In this document: positions 1 to 5,718 of the stretch, piece by piece
Layout of the letters: each line of letters opens with the position of its first letter
Numbering within the stretch: the first letter of the stretch is position 1
Source of the DNA: Oscillospiraceae bacterium
GTDB lineage: Bacteria; Bacillota_A; Clostridia; Oscillospirales; Acutalibacteraceae
Length of the DNA: 7,325 nt
NCBI GenBank assembly: GCA_003519645.1
Contig: DOWI01000148.1
Location: 2,619 to 9,943 of the forward strand
Reading direction: 5' to 3'
Translations under genes and position numbers: made by a program
The notes under the pieces: generated by a model
Databases searched by the model: none
Seen by the model: the letters and a program-made list of their open reading frames with translations, nothing else
Told to the model about the DNA's origin: nothing

Positions 1-399
1 ACTGATTTTGATAAGCTCTATATTTTTGTTGTTGGAAATCAGGTGCCTTTTCAGAGCGCCAAAGGATGACCACTGCGGTGAATAACTTTCATATTCAAAA
101 TTATGGTGCTCTTTGGCAAGCTCCTTCTGTGTCCTTTTGGGCAGTTTCTTGAAGGACGCCTTTTCCTTCGCGTTCAAAAGAGAGTGTGCTTTTCTTACGC
201 AAAAACGCCGGCGTTCTTCACAGTCTTCAGACAGCCACTTCCCTTGAAACTGACCGCCGACGTATACCATGATCATGTTCTTATAGATTCCCACACGCTC
301 CAGAATTAAAGTGACATCGTATCCATCGGCCTTTAGGCGGACAGGGGAGAAAAAATTTTTGAGGGCTTCCTCGGCCCGTTTCCATTCCTCTTTGGTCAT
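1..399 (-). CDS. conserved small phage early protein, 3' end outside window
   Basis: The open frame runs from an ATG at 399 to the left edge with no stop, giving 133 residues of an incomplete protein. The start has a strong ribosome site (AAGGAGG, about 8 bases upstream) and follows the stop of the preceding gene by 13 bases, so it is part of the same minus-strand operon. The product starts MTKEEWKRAEEALKNFF. It is soluble-looking and charged, with a beta-rich N-terminal half (DVTLILERV, NMIMVYVGG), then FQGKWLSEDCEERRRF and a lysine-rich helix around residues 75-95. It ends near SNNKNIELIKIS. I recall similar hypothetical proteins in the early regions of Mu-like phages of Firmicutes, but know no function. 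No signal peptide or membrane segment is visible. It is real on frame, ribosome site and operon position. Confidence 0.8.
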   Translation of the reverse strand, partial: MTKEEWKRAEEALKNFFSPVRLKADGYDVTLILERVGIYKNMIMVYVGGQFQGKWLSEDCEERRRFCVRKAHSLLNAKEKASFKKLPKRTQKELAKEHHNFEYESYSPQWSSFGALKRHLISNNKNIELIKIS

Positions 400-412
400 G
401 ACAGCGGCCTCC

Positions 413-601
413 TTATTCCTGATCAGGCGGCGTAACCTGTGGTCGCATGATCGTACTTGACAGATATGTTTGCGTCAGTTGAAGGGCTTGCACTGCTGTA
501 AAACCCCGTTGTACCGACGTGGAATAAAATACCCAGCTCATTTCCGCCATGGCTCCGATGGCCTTTATCACTTCATCGGCAGTCGGTTGATTATTCATCA
601 T
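413..601 (-). CDS. small helical phage early protein (62 aa)
   Basis: This is a 62-residue protein of mostly helical character: VIKAIGAMAEMSWVFYSTSV, then RGFTAVQALQLTQTYLSS, and a Pro-rich tail. Its ATG (601-599) overlaps by one base the TGA that ends the upstream gene, so it is probably translated by coupling. A second ATG follows directly, so the start is ambiguous by one residue. The ribosome site is weak (GGGTGA-like), which fits coupling. The pattern of one helix with aromatic FY, a short linker and a second helix ending in LTQ.YL resembles small unnamed proteins of Firmicute prophages. That is from memory. Function is unknown. Confidence 0.75.
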   Translation of the reverse strand: MMNNQPTADEVIKAIGAMAEMSWVFYSTSVQRGFTAVQALQLTQTYLSSTIMRPQVTPPDQE

Positions 602-825
602 CAGCTCACCCGCCCTAGCTTCTCCACATCGAAACAGTCATGATAGCCTTTTAGCATTACCACCAGACGGCGGCATAAAGTAAACGGTATGCTTTCCACA
701 GTCCAAACGATGCCCTGATGCTTTCGGGCCTCCGGGCAATTAATCATAATTACCTGATCGCCGGGCTTCAGATCGCATTGTTCTGATGACCGGCGGAGAT
801 TGCGGGCCAAATTCTGATAACTCAT
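601..825 (-). CDS. small phage protein, possible SH3-like fold (74 aa)
   Basis: The frame is open to 987, but the ATG at 825 is the likely start, because GAGGAGA lies about 7 bases upstream. An ATG two codons earlier (831) sits on top of that ribosome site, and the upstream part of the frame overlaps another gene in a different frame. From 825 the product is 74 residues, MSYQNLARNLRRSSEQ. Its core is LKPGDQVIMINCPEARKHQG, then IVWTVESIPF, RLVVMLKG and CFDVEKLGRVS. The 'PGD.V...N......G..WTV' pattern and alternating beta strands suggest a small SH3/KOW-like barrel, an inference from pattern only. It starts inside the upstream gene (86-base overlap) and its stop overlaps the next start, so it is tightly packed in the early operon. 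Function is unknown. Confidence 0.75.
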   Translation of the reverse strand: MSYQNLARNLRRSSEQCDLKPGDQVIMINCPEARKHQGIVWTVESIPFTLCRRLVVMLKGYHDCFDVEKLGRVS

Positions 826-1018
826 CTTCATTCTCCTCTTCTGAAATTTTGTAGACTTTTGCGGGGATACCATGAAAGGCGTAGGTTTTCCGGTGTTCAT
901 GGAGCGCCCGGCATAATACGCTGGGCCAGCAATTGCAGATTTTAGCCAAGGAGCATAGAGAATCAGCCACGGCCAGCGGCAATTCATATTCAGTAGTATC
1001 TGAAATCAAATACAGCAT
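740..1018 (-). CDS. small phage early protein (92 aa)
   Basis: I place the start at the ATG at 1018, where the protein-like sequence MLYLISDTTEYELPLAVADS begins and an AGGGGG ribosome site lies about 8 bases upstream. The same frame stays open to 1396, but that upstream part belongs to the frameshift artefact described for the Cys-rich gene. The core (residues 1-60) reads as a small domain: YELPLAVADSLCSLAKICNC, then LCRALHEHRKTYAFHGIPAKV, possibly a helix-turn-helix-like fold of the 'check for locally relevant residues' kind seen in small phage proteins. An acidic stretch EEENEDEL follows. The last ~30 residues overlap the next gene and may be unconserved. No function is known to me. Confidence 0.7.
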   Translation of the reverse strand: MLYLISDTTEYELPLAVADSLCSLAKICNCWPSVLCRALHEHRKTYAFHGIPAKVYKISEEENEDELSEFGPQSPPVIRTMRSEARRSGNYD

Positions 1019-1172
1019 ACTAAGCGCCCCCTGTTTCCTCCGGATGTGATTTTGGGCGGCGTGGTTGGAGGACAAAAACCGCGTCGCCTGAAACCCCACT
1101 CTGCATTTATGCGGGCTTGTGACCGCCTTCGGCTGCATTAGGGACGGGGCCGCCGCCCCTAACGGATTCTGA
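1019..1172. repeat. intergenic hairpin cluster related to the 4444 and 5113 elements
   Basis: This gap between two minus-strand genes is GC-rich and full of small inverted repeats. GGGGC (1146-1150) pairs with GCCCC (1155-1159), or alternatively TTAGGG (1138-1143) with CCCTAA (1157-1162). Just beyond, AAGGGG (1180-1185) pairs with CCCCTT (1189-1194), inside the end of the Cys-rich frame. GCAT/ATGC and GCGG/CCGC pairs occur around 1102-1127. Two exact 12-mers are shared with the intergenic elements further right: TTCGGCTGCATT (1128-1139, also 5166-5177) and GGACGGGGCCGC (1142-1153, also near 4479-4490). It is probably a rearranged or decayed relative of them. Confidence 0.5.
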
Positions 1173-1396
1173 TTACCATAAGGGGCGGCCCCTTGCCAGA
1201 TTGCTGTGCATTTTCCGCTGGAATCGAGTGCTTTTTTCATGCTGCGCCGACCGGTATTCTTCATCTGCTTGCTTGACTTTATCGATCTCCGCTTTCCTTG
1301 CATCTCTTCAGCCTTCCAGTTTTTCCATGACGGGCATCTGGAATGGCATCCTATGTACCGGTAGGTGCAATCTTTGCAAGGCGGCGAATAGCTCAC
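1173..1396 (-). pseudogene. frameshifted small Cys-rich (zinc-finger-like) phage protein
   Basis: Translation probably starts at GTG 1396, overlapping the upstream TGA as GTGA. The first 30 residues read MSYSPPCKDCTYRYIGCHSR, then CPSWKNWKAE. Cysteines 7, 10, 17 and 21 with His18 make a C-x2-C...CH-x2-C cluster typical of small metal-binding phage proteins. After codon 30 (1309-1307) the original frame becomes implausible. The frame beginning with AGA at 1307 continues as a convincing charged helix (RDARKAEIDKVKQADEEY, later STRFQRKMHSNLARG) to TAA at 1173-1175. Restoring one base, for example GAAGAG back to GAAAGAG, gives an intact 74-residue protein. As written, frame 0 runs on into the gene at 740-1018, giving a 218-residue artefact. 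Cause: one-base deletion or sequencing error. No good slippery site is present at the junction. Confidence 0.65.
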
Positions 1397-1509
1397 TGCT
1401 TGATTGCCGCGCGTTCGGCGGCGACGAAGGCCCGGAGGCCCTCAATTGACGGAACCTTTTTCCAAAGCCGGCAGAGTGATAAATACGCTTCCAATTCTTT
1501 TACGGTCAT
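1393..1509 (-). CDS. 38-residue ORF directly downstream of the MuB-like gene
   Basis: A short frame starts at ATG 1509 with a strong ribosome site (AAGGAGG, 8 bases upstream) that overlaps the end of the MuB-like gene. It ends at TGA 1393-1395. The product is a single amphipathic helix-rich peptide, MTVKELEAYLSLCRLWKKVP, then SIEGLRAFVAAERAAIKQ. Its stop overlaps the GTG of the Cys-rich gene (GTGA), a classic coupling arrangement, so translation of this ORF probably feeds the next gene. It could be a true small protein or mainly a coupling leader. The ribosome site and overlap support translation. No family is recognised. Confidence 0.6.
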   Translation of the reverse strand: MTVKELEAYLSLCRLWKKVPSIEGLRAFVAAERAAIKQ

Positions 1510-1523
1510 AAACGGTTCCTCCT

Positions 1524-2429
1524 TCAGTACGCTATAATTTTCATGGCTTTAGCCATTTCCATAAGTCCCTGATAGGTGGTGTTCTCATTGTCCTTGGCGT
1601 TACTATACAGATTGACCGCGCCCCGGATTCCCTGCTCGCTGCGGGCGACAGTATGAAGGAACTCAATTTCCTTTTTCTGTTTCGCATTGTCCAGCGCTGG
1701 AAACAGCATTTTAATATCGTCTTTAGTAACTTCCAGTGTTCTGCGGATATTGACCAGCTTGGTACGGTTGCGGATTTGTGCGAACGCCGGGCGGCTGCGC
1801 CCGTTAGTAACGGTTTCCGGATTGCCGATTAAAGTAACGCCTAACTCCGGGTTATTGTCGGTAAAGGCCCGGATAGCTTCGACGGTCTTTATAGGAAGAT
1901 GCTGGGCCTCATCGATAATCAGCACCTTGCGACCCCCGCGCAGAGCTTCATCTATTTCCATCCACATATCGTCTTTTCTGCCGGTCGGCAGTTTTAATTG
2001 TCTGCAAAGGAGTTTTAAAAAGGCGTTTAAGCTGGATACACAGGGGTTTACTGTGATGTACACCGCGCTGCCCGGATACTCGGCGGCGTATTTCAGGGCC
2101 GCTTTGGTTTTTCCGATTCCGGCGTCGCCGCACTCATCGGCAAGGCCGCCCTTCAGGTGACACATCCGGATGGTTGCATAGACGCCTTCGGAAATCGACG
2201 TGGGGACGTAGTCCGGGGAAACATACAACGTTTTTGCCTCGGCTTTCAAATTGAAAAATTCACGCAGCCGATTTTCAAATTTCTCCACGTCGCCGTTATA
2301 AGTGCCTTTGCGGTAAGTGCTGAGGGTACCGGTGCTGTAGCCGATATCATTTGCTGCTTTGGACTGGCTGCCGACCTCCGCGATGTAACCCTCCAGCTTT
2401 TTCTGAAGTTCAGGATTGTACTGCTTCAT
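1524..2429 (-). CDS. MuB-like AAA+ ATPase, transposition target-capture protein
   Basis: This 301-residue protein is of the size expected for a phage Mu B-type ATPase. In Mu, B binds target DNA in an ATP-dependent filament, activates the A transposase and directs insertion away from the element itself. An N-terminal helix-turn-helix is visible at about residues 19-41 (GSQSKAANDIGYSTGTLSTY). Walker A is GDAGIGKT (101-108). Walker B is VLIIDEAQ (169-176, Asp173/Glu174). A sensor-1-like LIGN is at 200-203, and candidate arginine-finger residues lie in the following IRNRTK segment. The ATG overlaps the transposase stop by four bases (ATGA), with AAGGGG upstream, so A and B are translationally coupled. 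All key ATPase residues are present, so the protein looks functional. Confidence 0.93.
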   Translation of the reverse strand: MKQYNPELQKKLEGYIAEVGSQSKAANDIGYSTGTLSTYRKGTYNGDVEKFENRLREFFNLKAEAKTLYVSPDYVPTSISEGVYATIRMCHLKGGLADECGDAGIGKTKAALKYAAEYPGSAVYITVNPCVSSLNAFLKLLCRQLKLPTGRKDDMWMEIDEALRGGRKVLIIDEAQHLPIKTVEAIRAFTDNNPELGVTLIGNPETVTNGRSRPAFAQIRNRTKLVNIRRTLEVTKDDIKMLFPALDNAKQKKEIEFLHTVARSEQGIRGAVNLYSNAKDNENTTYQGLMEMAKAMKIIAY

Positions 2430-4414
2430 ACATCTGCCCCTTTCTTTTCGTTGTTTCTAATCATTCGGGATATATCGACAATGGGGATTTCTTCCCCGCC
2501 GGAAGCAACTTTTTCTTCCCGCCGCTCGTTCGTGGTGACCATTTCAACGATGTGATCATCCGCGTTGGACGGGAGCAGCAGCCCTGTGGCGCTGCGTTTG
2601 GCCGCCCGGACATATACGTCAAGCAGATTGATATGCCCATACTGAGATACCACCAGTTCGCGCCGAACGTCCGCCGCGTCCTGTACTTTGCGCTTGAGGC
2701 GGCGCTTTTCGTGCATCGCGTTCCGGACGCCCTCCTTGTCAGCACCATAGGACAGTTGCATGTCGGTGCGGAGCGGGGCCGTCATGATGAATTTTTCTTC
2801 CTCATCGTAAATTCGGACTTCATCCAGATTTTCGGGGTCGTATCGGAGGAAAACCTTTTTCCCGGTAAAATTGATAATCAATTCATCATTGAAATAATAG
2901 AGACGTTCTCCGCAGATCGTAAGGTATACGCCGTTTTTCCCGACCGTCTGCAGCCGGGCGCTGCGCATCATCATCAGGTTTAGGTCTTCGGTAGCTGCGC
3001 GGCGAATGGCTTTCGGTAAACGCTCTTGATACACCTGTAGCTTGGTTTTGCCCTTGTCGGCTACAACTTTGCCGTTGTAAGGCTGCTGATTGAAGTAACC
3101 GTCAATCATATCGTTCACGACCTGAATCAGTTCGCCGTCTGTCGGAATCTGCCCGGCTTTCAGCTTGTGCTTCAGCTTTTCCGGTTTTGCCACCACATTG
3201 GAACCGCAATATGTATCAAACAGCCGGCTTAGAAAAGTAAAATTTCGGAATTCGCGCTCGATTATTTTAGCCTGTGCGTTCCGAGGAATTGCGTTGGTCA
3301 TCTGGATGCCAAGGCGCGTGAGAATCGGTGTGGGAAGCTGAATCTTGACTTTCTTCTTTTTCGTTCGATGGCCGGTGCCACCGATGTCAATATTCAAATA
3401 CTCTCGGCCATTATCAACGTAAATGTATTTTGGAAGTCCGTATCGCATAATTGCTTTTCGCAGTGCGGCCAGCGTACTGTCGGAACTTGGATTCTCCGTG
3501 ACAACCCAACCGACGTAAATTCCGCTTCGGGCATCGATGAACGCTGAAAGCGTCATGCGGTGCCGCTGTTCCAGCCCATCCTCGGAAAGGGTAATAACAT
3601 CAATGGTGTGTCCGTCTGCGATCCAGTAGTCATTGGAAGCCATATCATCGTAAAAGCGGTCAACAAAAATTCCATAGCGGTCGTTATAGGCTCTTTCACC
3701 TTCGCGGGCCAGCGTGGCGACCGGCTTTGAAAACGTTTTGGTCATTCGGTAAAAGGTATCGTAGGAAGGCATTTGCGGGAGCAGCTCCGGGCGTTCTTCC
3801 TGCACGATAAGCCGTGTGGCCTCTTCGCATTTGCTGACTGGCAGCGCCCGTTCGTCCAAATATACATAGAAGAATATATTCTTGATTTCATCCGGAACAC
3901 TTGATGTCCCCTTTTTCCATTGCCCGCGCTTATCGACTAAGCCATCCAGATCGTTTTGTTGAAGTGCCTTCCGTTTCCGGTACAAAATATCCTTGGAAAT
4001 GTTGACGTCAGGATTCTTCTGCTGATATTGGCTGACAAATTCGGCGTCGGCCTCGGCTTTGGAACCGGTAAATTCATTTCGGAAATTCTGCCAGTCTGAA
4101 AGGATGTTTTCCCACAGTTCAATTTCTTTCCGTTGTTCCGCTGTGAATTTTTCCAACGGCTTAGGTTTTGGAAGAATTTCCTTCTTTGCCTTGCGTAGCG
4201 GTTCGGGAACCTCTCCATATTTCTGCTTATAGTATTTGGATTGAAGCCTTGGTTCAAGGGCATCTAAAGGAATAAGATACATTTTGCGATTTCGATTATT
4301 GGTCGTCGTTTGGCTCATTAACGAACCATTTAGCGCCAATGCCTTTATATATCGATCACTACATCCCTTGAGTTGAGCAACTTCTTTTACTGTAAGAAGT
4401 TCCAATCTATTCAC
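2426..4414 (-). CDS. MuA-like DDE transposase
   Basis: At 662 residues this is the size of phage Mu A (663). An N-terminal winged-helix/MerR-like DNA-binding domain lies at about 7-60 (LTVKEVAQLKGCSDRYIKAL). A charged helical region follows (about 70-230), then the RNase H-like catalytic core. The acidic triad is visible: Asp267 in WIADGHTID, Asp334 in YVDNGREYL and Glu386 in AKIIEREF, with spacing close to Mu (269/336/392). A beta-rich Mu-type C-terminal domain (about 485-550) and a basic, coiled tail (565-600) end the protein. It makes the strand transfers for integration and replicative transposition, with the MuB-like ATPase. Start: GTG 4414 gives the longest frame, but TTG 4405 has a better placed site (AGGTGA, 5 bases), so the first three residues are uncertain. 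The protein appears intact. Confidence 0.95.
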   Translation of the reverse strand: MNRLELLTVKEVAQLKGCSDRYIKALALNGSLMSQTTTNNRNRKMYLIPLDALEPRLQSKYYKQKYGEVPEPLRKAKKEILPKPKPLEKFTAEQRKEIELWENILSDWQNFRNEFTGSKAEADAEFVSQYQQKNPDVNISKDILYRKRKALQQNDLDGLVDKRGQWKKGTSSVPDEIKNIFFYVYLDERALPVSKCEEATRLIVQEERPELLPQMPSYDTFYRMTKTFSKPVATLAREGERAYNDRYGIFVDRFYDDMASNDYWIADGHTIDVITLSEDGLEQRHRMTLSAFIDARSGIYVGWVVTENPSSDSTLAALRKAIMRYGLPKYIYVDNGREYLNIDIGGTGHRTKKKKVKIQLPTPILTRLGIQMTNAIPRNAQAKIIEREFRNFTFLSRLFDTYCGSNVVAKPEKLKHKLKAGQIPTDGELIQVVNDMIDGYFNQQPYNGKVVADKGKTKLQVYQERLPKAIRRAATEDLNLMMMRSARLQTVGKNGVYLTICGERLYYFNDELIINFTGKKVFLRYDPENLDEVRIYDEEEKFIMTAPLRTDMQLSYGADKEGVRNAMHEKRRLKRKVQDAADVRRELVVSQYGHINLLDVYVRAAKRSATGLLLPSNADDHIVEMVTTNERREEKVASGGEEIPIVDISRMIRNNEKKGADV

Positions 4415-4428
4415 CTGCCTTTCGGCTG
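4414..4428. repeat. possible short remnant of the two-hairpin element
   Basis: CCTGCC (4414-4419) is joined directly to TTTCGGCTG (4420-4428). These are the two outer ends of the element at 4444-4505, with the two hairpins missing. It lies over the transposase start and ribosome site. It may be a deleted copy or a partial duplication. At 15 bases, chance cannot be excluded. Confidence 0.3.
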
Positions 4429-4443
4429 ATAATCATTGTTTAG

Positions 4444-4505
4444 CCTGCCATCATCGGCTGCAGGCGGCTATCCCTGCAGGACGGGGCCGCGCCCCGTTTC
4501 GGCTG
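4444..4505. repeat. two-hairpin intergenic element, copy upstream of transposase
   Basis: On the plus strand the element is CCTGCCATCATCGGC (4444-4458), hairpin A with CTGCAGG (4458-4464) and CCTGCAG (4473-4479), hairpin B with ACGGGGC (4481-4487), loop CGC, GCCCCGT (4491-4497), then GTTTCGGCTG (4496-4505). The same end sequences flank two hairpins of different sequence at 5113-5173. It lies in the leader of the transposase gene when read on the minus strand, and next to the promoter of the opposing gene at 4545. No T-run follows either hairpin on the minus strand, so it does not look like a simple terminator. Confidence 0.75.
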
Positions 4506-4511
4506 TGTTTG

Positions 4512-4520
4512 TGCTATAAT
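4512..4520 (+). promoter_or_regulatory. extended -10 promoter for the reverse-oriented gene
   Basis: TGC directly precedes a perfect TATAAT (4515-4520), forming an extended -10 element. No convincing -35 lies about 17 bases upstream, where hairpin B of the repeat element sits. Transcription would begin near 4527, only a few bases before the GGAG ribosome site at 4531-4534 of the gene at 4545. Confidence 0.6.
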
Positions 4521-4544
4521 TGGAAAAAAAGGAGATGATATATC

Positions 4545-4937
4545 ATGCAAGCCACTTCAAAAGAAATAGCAAAACGGCTGGAGAAAATTTACAAAGAGAA
4601 AATTTGCTTTTATGACAAATACAAGGAAATCTGCGCTGGGTGTAATAGATGGTTCTCATCTGCGTTCGATAGCCCGAAAGAATTTCAGGAAAAACACCTT
4701 ACAACTGATTCTTCATTTGTGAATATTCTCGCTTCGTGCCTAAAAAGTAAACGCCGGATGTTGGATTTCCTTTGTGTGTGTAACCCGTGGGCGTTGTGGC
4801 ATTTTGATATTTCAATGCGTGAATCAATACAAAGACTGAAAAGTGAAGGGGATAAGTCCAGCTACTCAATGCCGACGTCTGATGTTCATTTCCTTAAGAA
4901 TTTTTCTCTGTTTATCGGGAGAAGCGGTAAAAAGTAA
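4545..4937 (+). CDS. reverse-oriented unknown gene inside the early operon (cargo/moron candidate)
   Basis: This 130-residue product (MQATSKEIAKRLEKIYKEKI...) is encoded against all surrounding early genes. It has its own ribosome site (AAAGGAG, 10 bases from the ATG) and an extended -10 promoter just upstream, so it can be expressed without the lytic promoter. The N-terminus is a charged helix (about 5-30), followed by CAGC (30-33), an aromatic segment (NRWFSSAF) and a Cys/Trp-rich stretch LCVCNPWALWHF (76-87). Six cysteines in all could bind metal, but I recognise no domain. There is no signal peptide. The last 23 residues (from about 108) are antisense to the gene at 4866-5096, which may mean the original 3' end was replaced. 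A moron-type role, such as exclusion or host modification, is only an inference from position and orientation. Confidence 0.65.
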   Translation: MQATSKEIAKRLEKIYKEKICFYDKYKEICAGCNRWFSSAFDSPKEFQEKHLTTDSSFVNILASCLKSKRRMLDFLCVCNPWALWHFDISMRESIQRLKSEGDKSSYSMPTSDVHFLKNFSLFIGRSGKK

Positions 4938-5096
4938 GATGCTCAGGTATTCCCGCTTTCTAGCAAATTCACTGTTTGTAAGATACTTCGCCGGCTGTGG
5001 CCGTTCCTGAATTTCCGCTTCAGGGGCGGCTTCCTTTTTTGGGGCATTTGCCATACGTTCATTCCTTTTGCAAATCGGCTGATACGGATTACCCAT
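4866..5096 (-). CDS. small unknown early protein (76 aa)
   Basis: The frame is open to 5129, but the ATG at 5096 has a well placed ribosome site (AAAGGA, about 7 bases upstream), while the upstream part of the frame covers the repeat element. From 5096 the product is 76 residues. The N-terminal half is polar and Ala/Pro/Glu-rich (MANAPKKEAAPEAEIQERPQ). The C-terminal half is a likely helical domain, LTNSEFARKREYLSILLF, then DKQRKILKEMNIRRRH with a basic end. I recognise no family. It lies between the second early gene and the transposase. Its last 24 codons, including the stop, overlap the end of the opposing gene (4545-4937) by 72 bases, so the two transcripts would be complementary there. 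Confidence 0.65.
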   Translation of the reverse strand: MGNPYQPICKRNERMANAPKKEAAPEAEIQERPQPAKYLTNSEFARKREYLSILLFTASPDKQRKILKEMNIRRRH

Positions 5097-5112
5097 AATA
5101 ATTCCTTTCTGC

Positions 5113-5173
5113 CCTGCCATCATCGGCACAGGTGGGGCGGTTCCTGTGGACGGCCCGCAGGCCGTTTCGGCTG
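5113..5173. repeat. two-hairpin intergenic element, second copy
   Basis: It has the same outline as the copy at 4444: identical CCTGCCATCATCGGC (5113-5127) and GTTTCGGCTG (5164-5173) ends. The hairpins differ: A is CACAGG (5127-5132) with CCTGTG (5143-5148), and B is ACGGCC (5150-5155), loop CGCA, GGCCGT (5160-5165). Both stems stay paired despite base changes, so pairing rather than sequence seems to be kept. It lies between the gene at 5187-5429 and the start of the gene at 5096, in that gene's leader on the minus strand. Confidence 0.75.
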
Positions 5174-5186
5174 CATTTCCAGAAAA

Positions 5187-5429
5187 TCATGTTCTGTGTT
5201 TACAAATCTTTTCCGCTCTGGTACCCTTGTCGGGCCAGTGACCGCCGGTACTGTAATTCCAGCAGATCAGGCCGTGTTCATCCTGCCTCGTGCCGTGCGC
5301 GACAAGCATCCATCCATCGCTGACACGCTCCATCAGAGTGCCGGACTCTGTTTTACCAAGGCATTTATACTGGTCTCCGTTGGACTGGTCATAGACGGTT
5401 CCTGCCGTCAGTTCCACATAACTGTCCAT
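5187..5429 (-). CDS. small phage early protein with STGGHW motif (80 aa)
   Basis: This 80-residue protein starts at ATG 5429, with AAAGGAG 7 bases upstream. It reads as a compact beta-rich domain: VELTAGTVYDQSNGDQYKCL, then GTLMERVSDGWMLVAHGTRQ, and HGLICWNYSTGGHW (53-66), followed by a basic tail. The combination 'GW...AHG......W.YSTGGH' is one I remember from small hypothetical proteins of clostridial phages. None has a function known to me. It is the second gene of the early operon, 38 bases behind the Ner-like gene, so it is probably made very early in lytic growth. No membrane or signal segment is seen. Confidence 0.78.
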   Translation of the reverse strand: MDSYVELTAGTVYDQSNGDQYKCLGKTESGTLMERVSDGWMLVAHGTRQDEHGLICWNYSTGGHWPDKGTRAEKICKHRT

Positions 5430-5467
5430 TCAGTTTCTCCTTTCTGCCGTTTGGGCGGCTCTCAGGA

Positions 5468-5689
5468 TCACACGCTGCGCGACTCTGAATACTTTTCACC
5501 GAAAATTTGTTCAATTTTGGCGATATCCTCATCACTGAAACGCCGTTCCCCGTGAATTTTTGCGGAAAGATTCTGCGGATGGATGCCCAGGTTCTTAGCG
5601 ACGGTTCGAAGCTCGATTTCCTTATGTAGCGATTGGTCTTTCATCCACATGCCGAACGGCGTTACGGGGCGCGCTCTGCCTTTTTTCAC
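5468..5689 (-). CDS. Ner/Cro-like small helix-turn-helix regulator
   Basis: This is the first gene of the minus-strand early operon: 73 residues, close to Mu Ner (75). It starts at GTG 5689 behind a full AGGAGGTG ribosome site (9 bases from AGGAGG). The helix-turn-helix spans about residues 28-48 (RTVAKNLGIHPQNLSAKIHG), with a charged dimer-like helix after it (SDEDIAKIEQIFGEKY). In Mu, Ner turns down both the early and the repressor promoters after induction. The same role is inferred here from position, size and fold. A possible binding site is the inverted repeat at 5719-5734 in its leader. A plain XRE/Cro protein of another type is the main alternative. Confidence 0.8.
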   Translation of the reverse strand: MKKGRARPVTPFGMWMKDQSLHKEIELRTVAKNLGIHPQNLSAKIHGERRFSDEDIAKIEQIFGEKYSESRSV

Positions 5690-5718
5690 TGCGTTTCACC
5701 TCCTATTGCAAAAGCGTT

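Noticed and set aside
103..309. Plus-strand 68-residue frame
   Set aside because: Antisense to the partial early gene with a strong ribosome site.
1296..1335. Programmed -1 frameshifting at the GAAAAAC run in the Cys-rich gene
   Set aside because: Slipping at that run leads directly into a TGA before the good second frame, and no canonical slippery heptamer lies at the needed point.
740..1396. Continuous 218-residue minus-strand frame
   Set aside because: Its middle is low-quality sequence covering the hairpin region, while its two ends match two separate genes. A one-base frameshift explains it better.
1687..2160. Plus-strand 157-residue frame opposite the MuB-like gene
   Set aside because: It is antisense to a clear AAA+ ATPase and has no ribosome site or family-like sequence.
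2157..2983. Plus-strand frames of 132 and 210 residues opposite MuB/MuA
   Set aside because: Shadows of conserved transposition genes, with no start signals.
5196..5555. Plus-strand 119-residue frame
   Set aside because: Antisense to the two first early genes, which have good ribosome sites and recognisable sequence.
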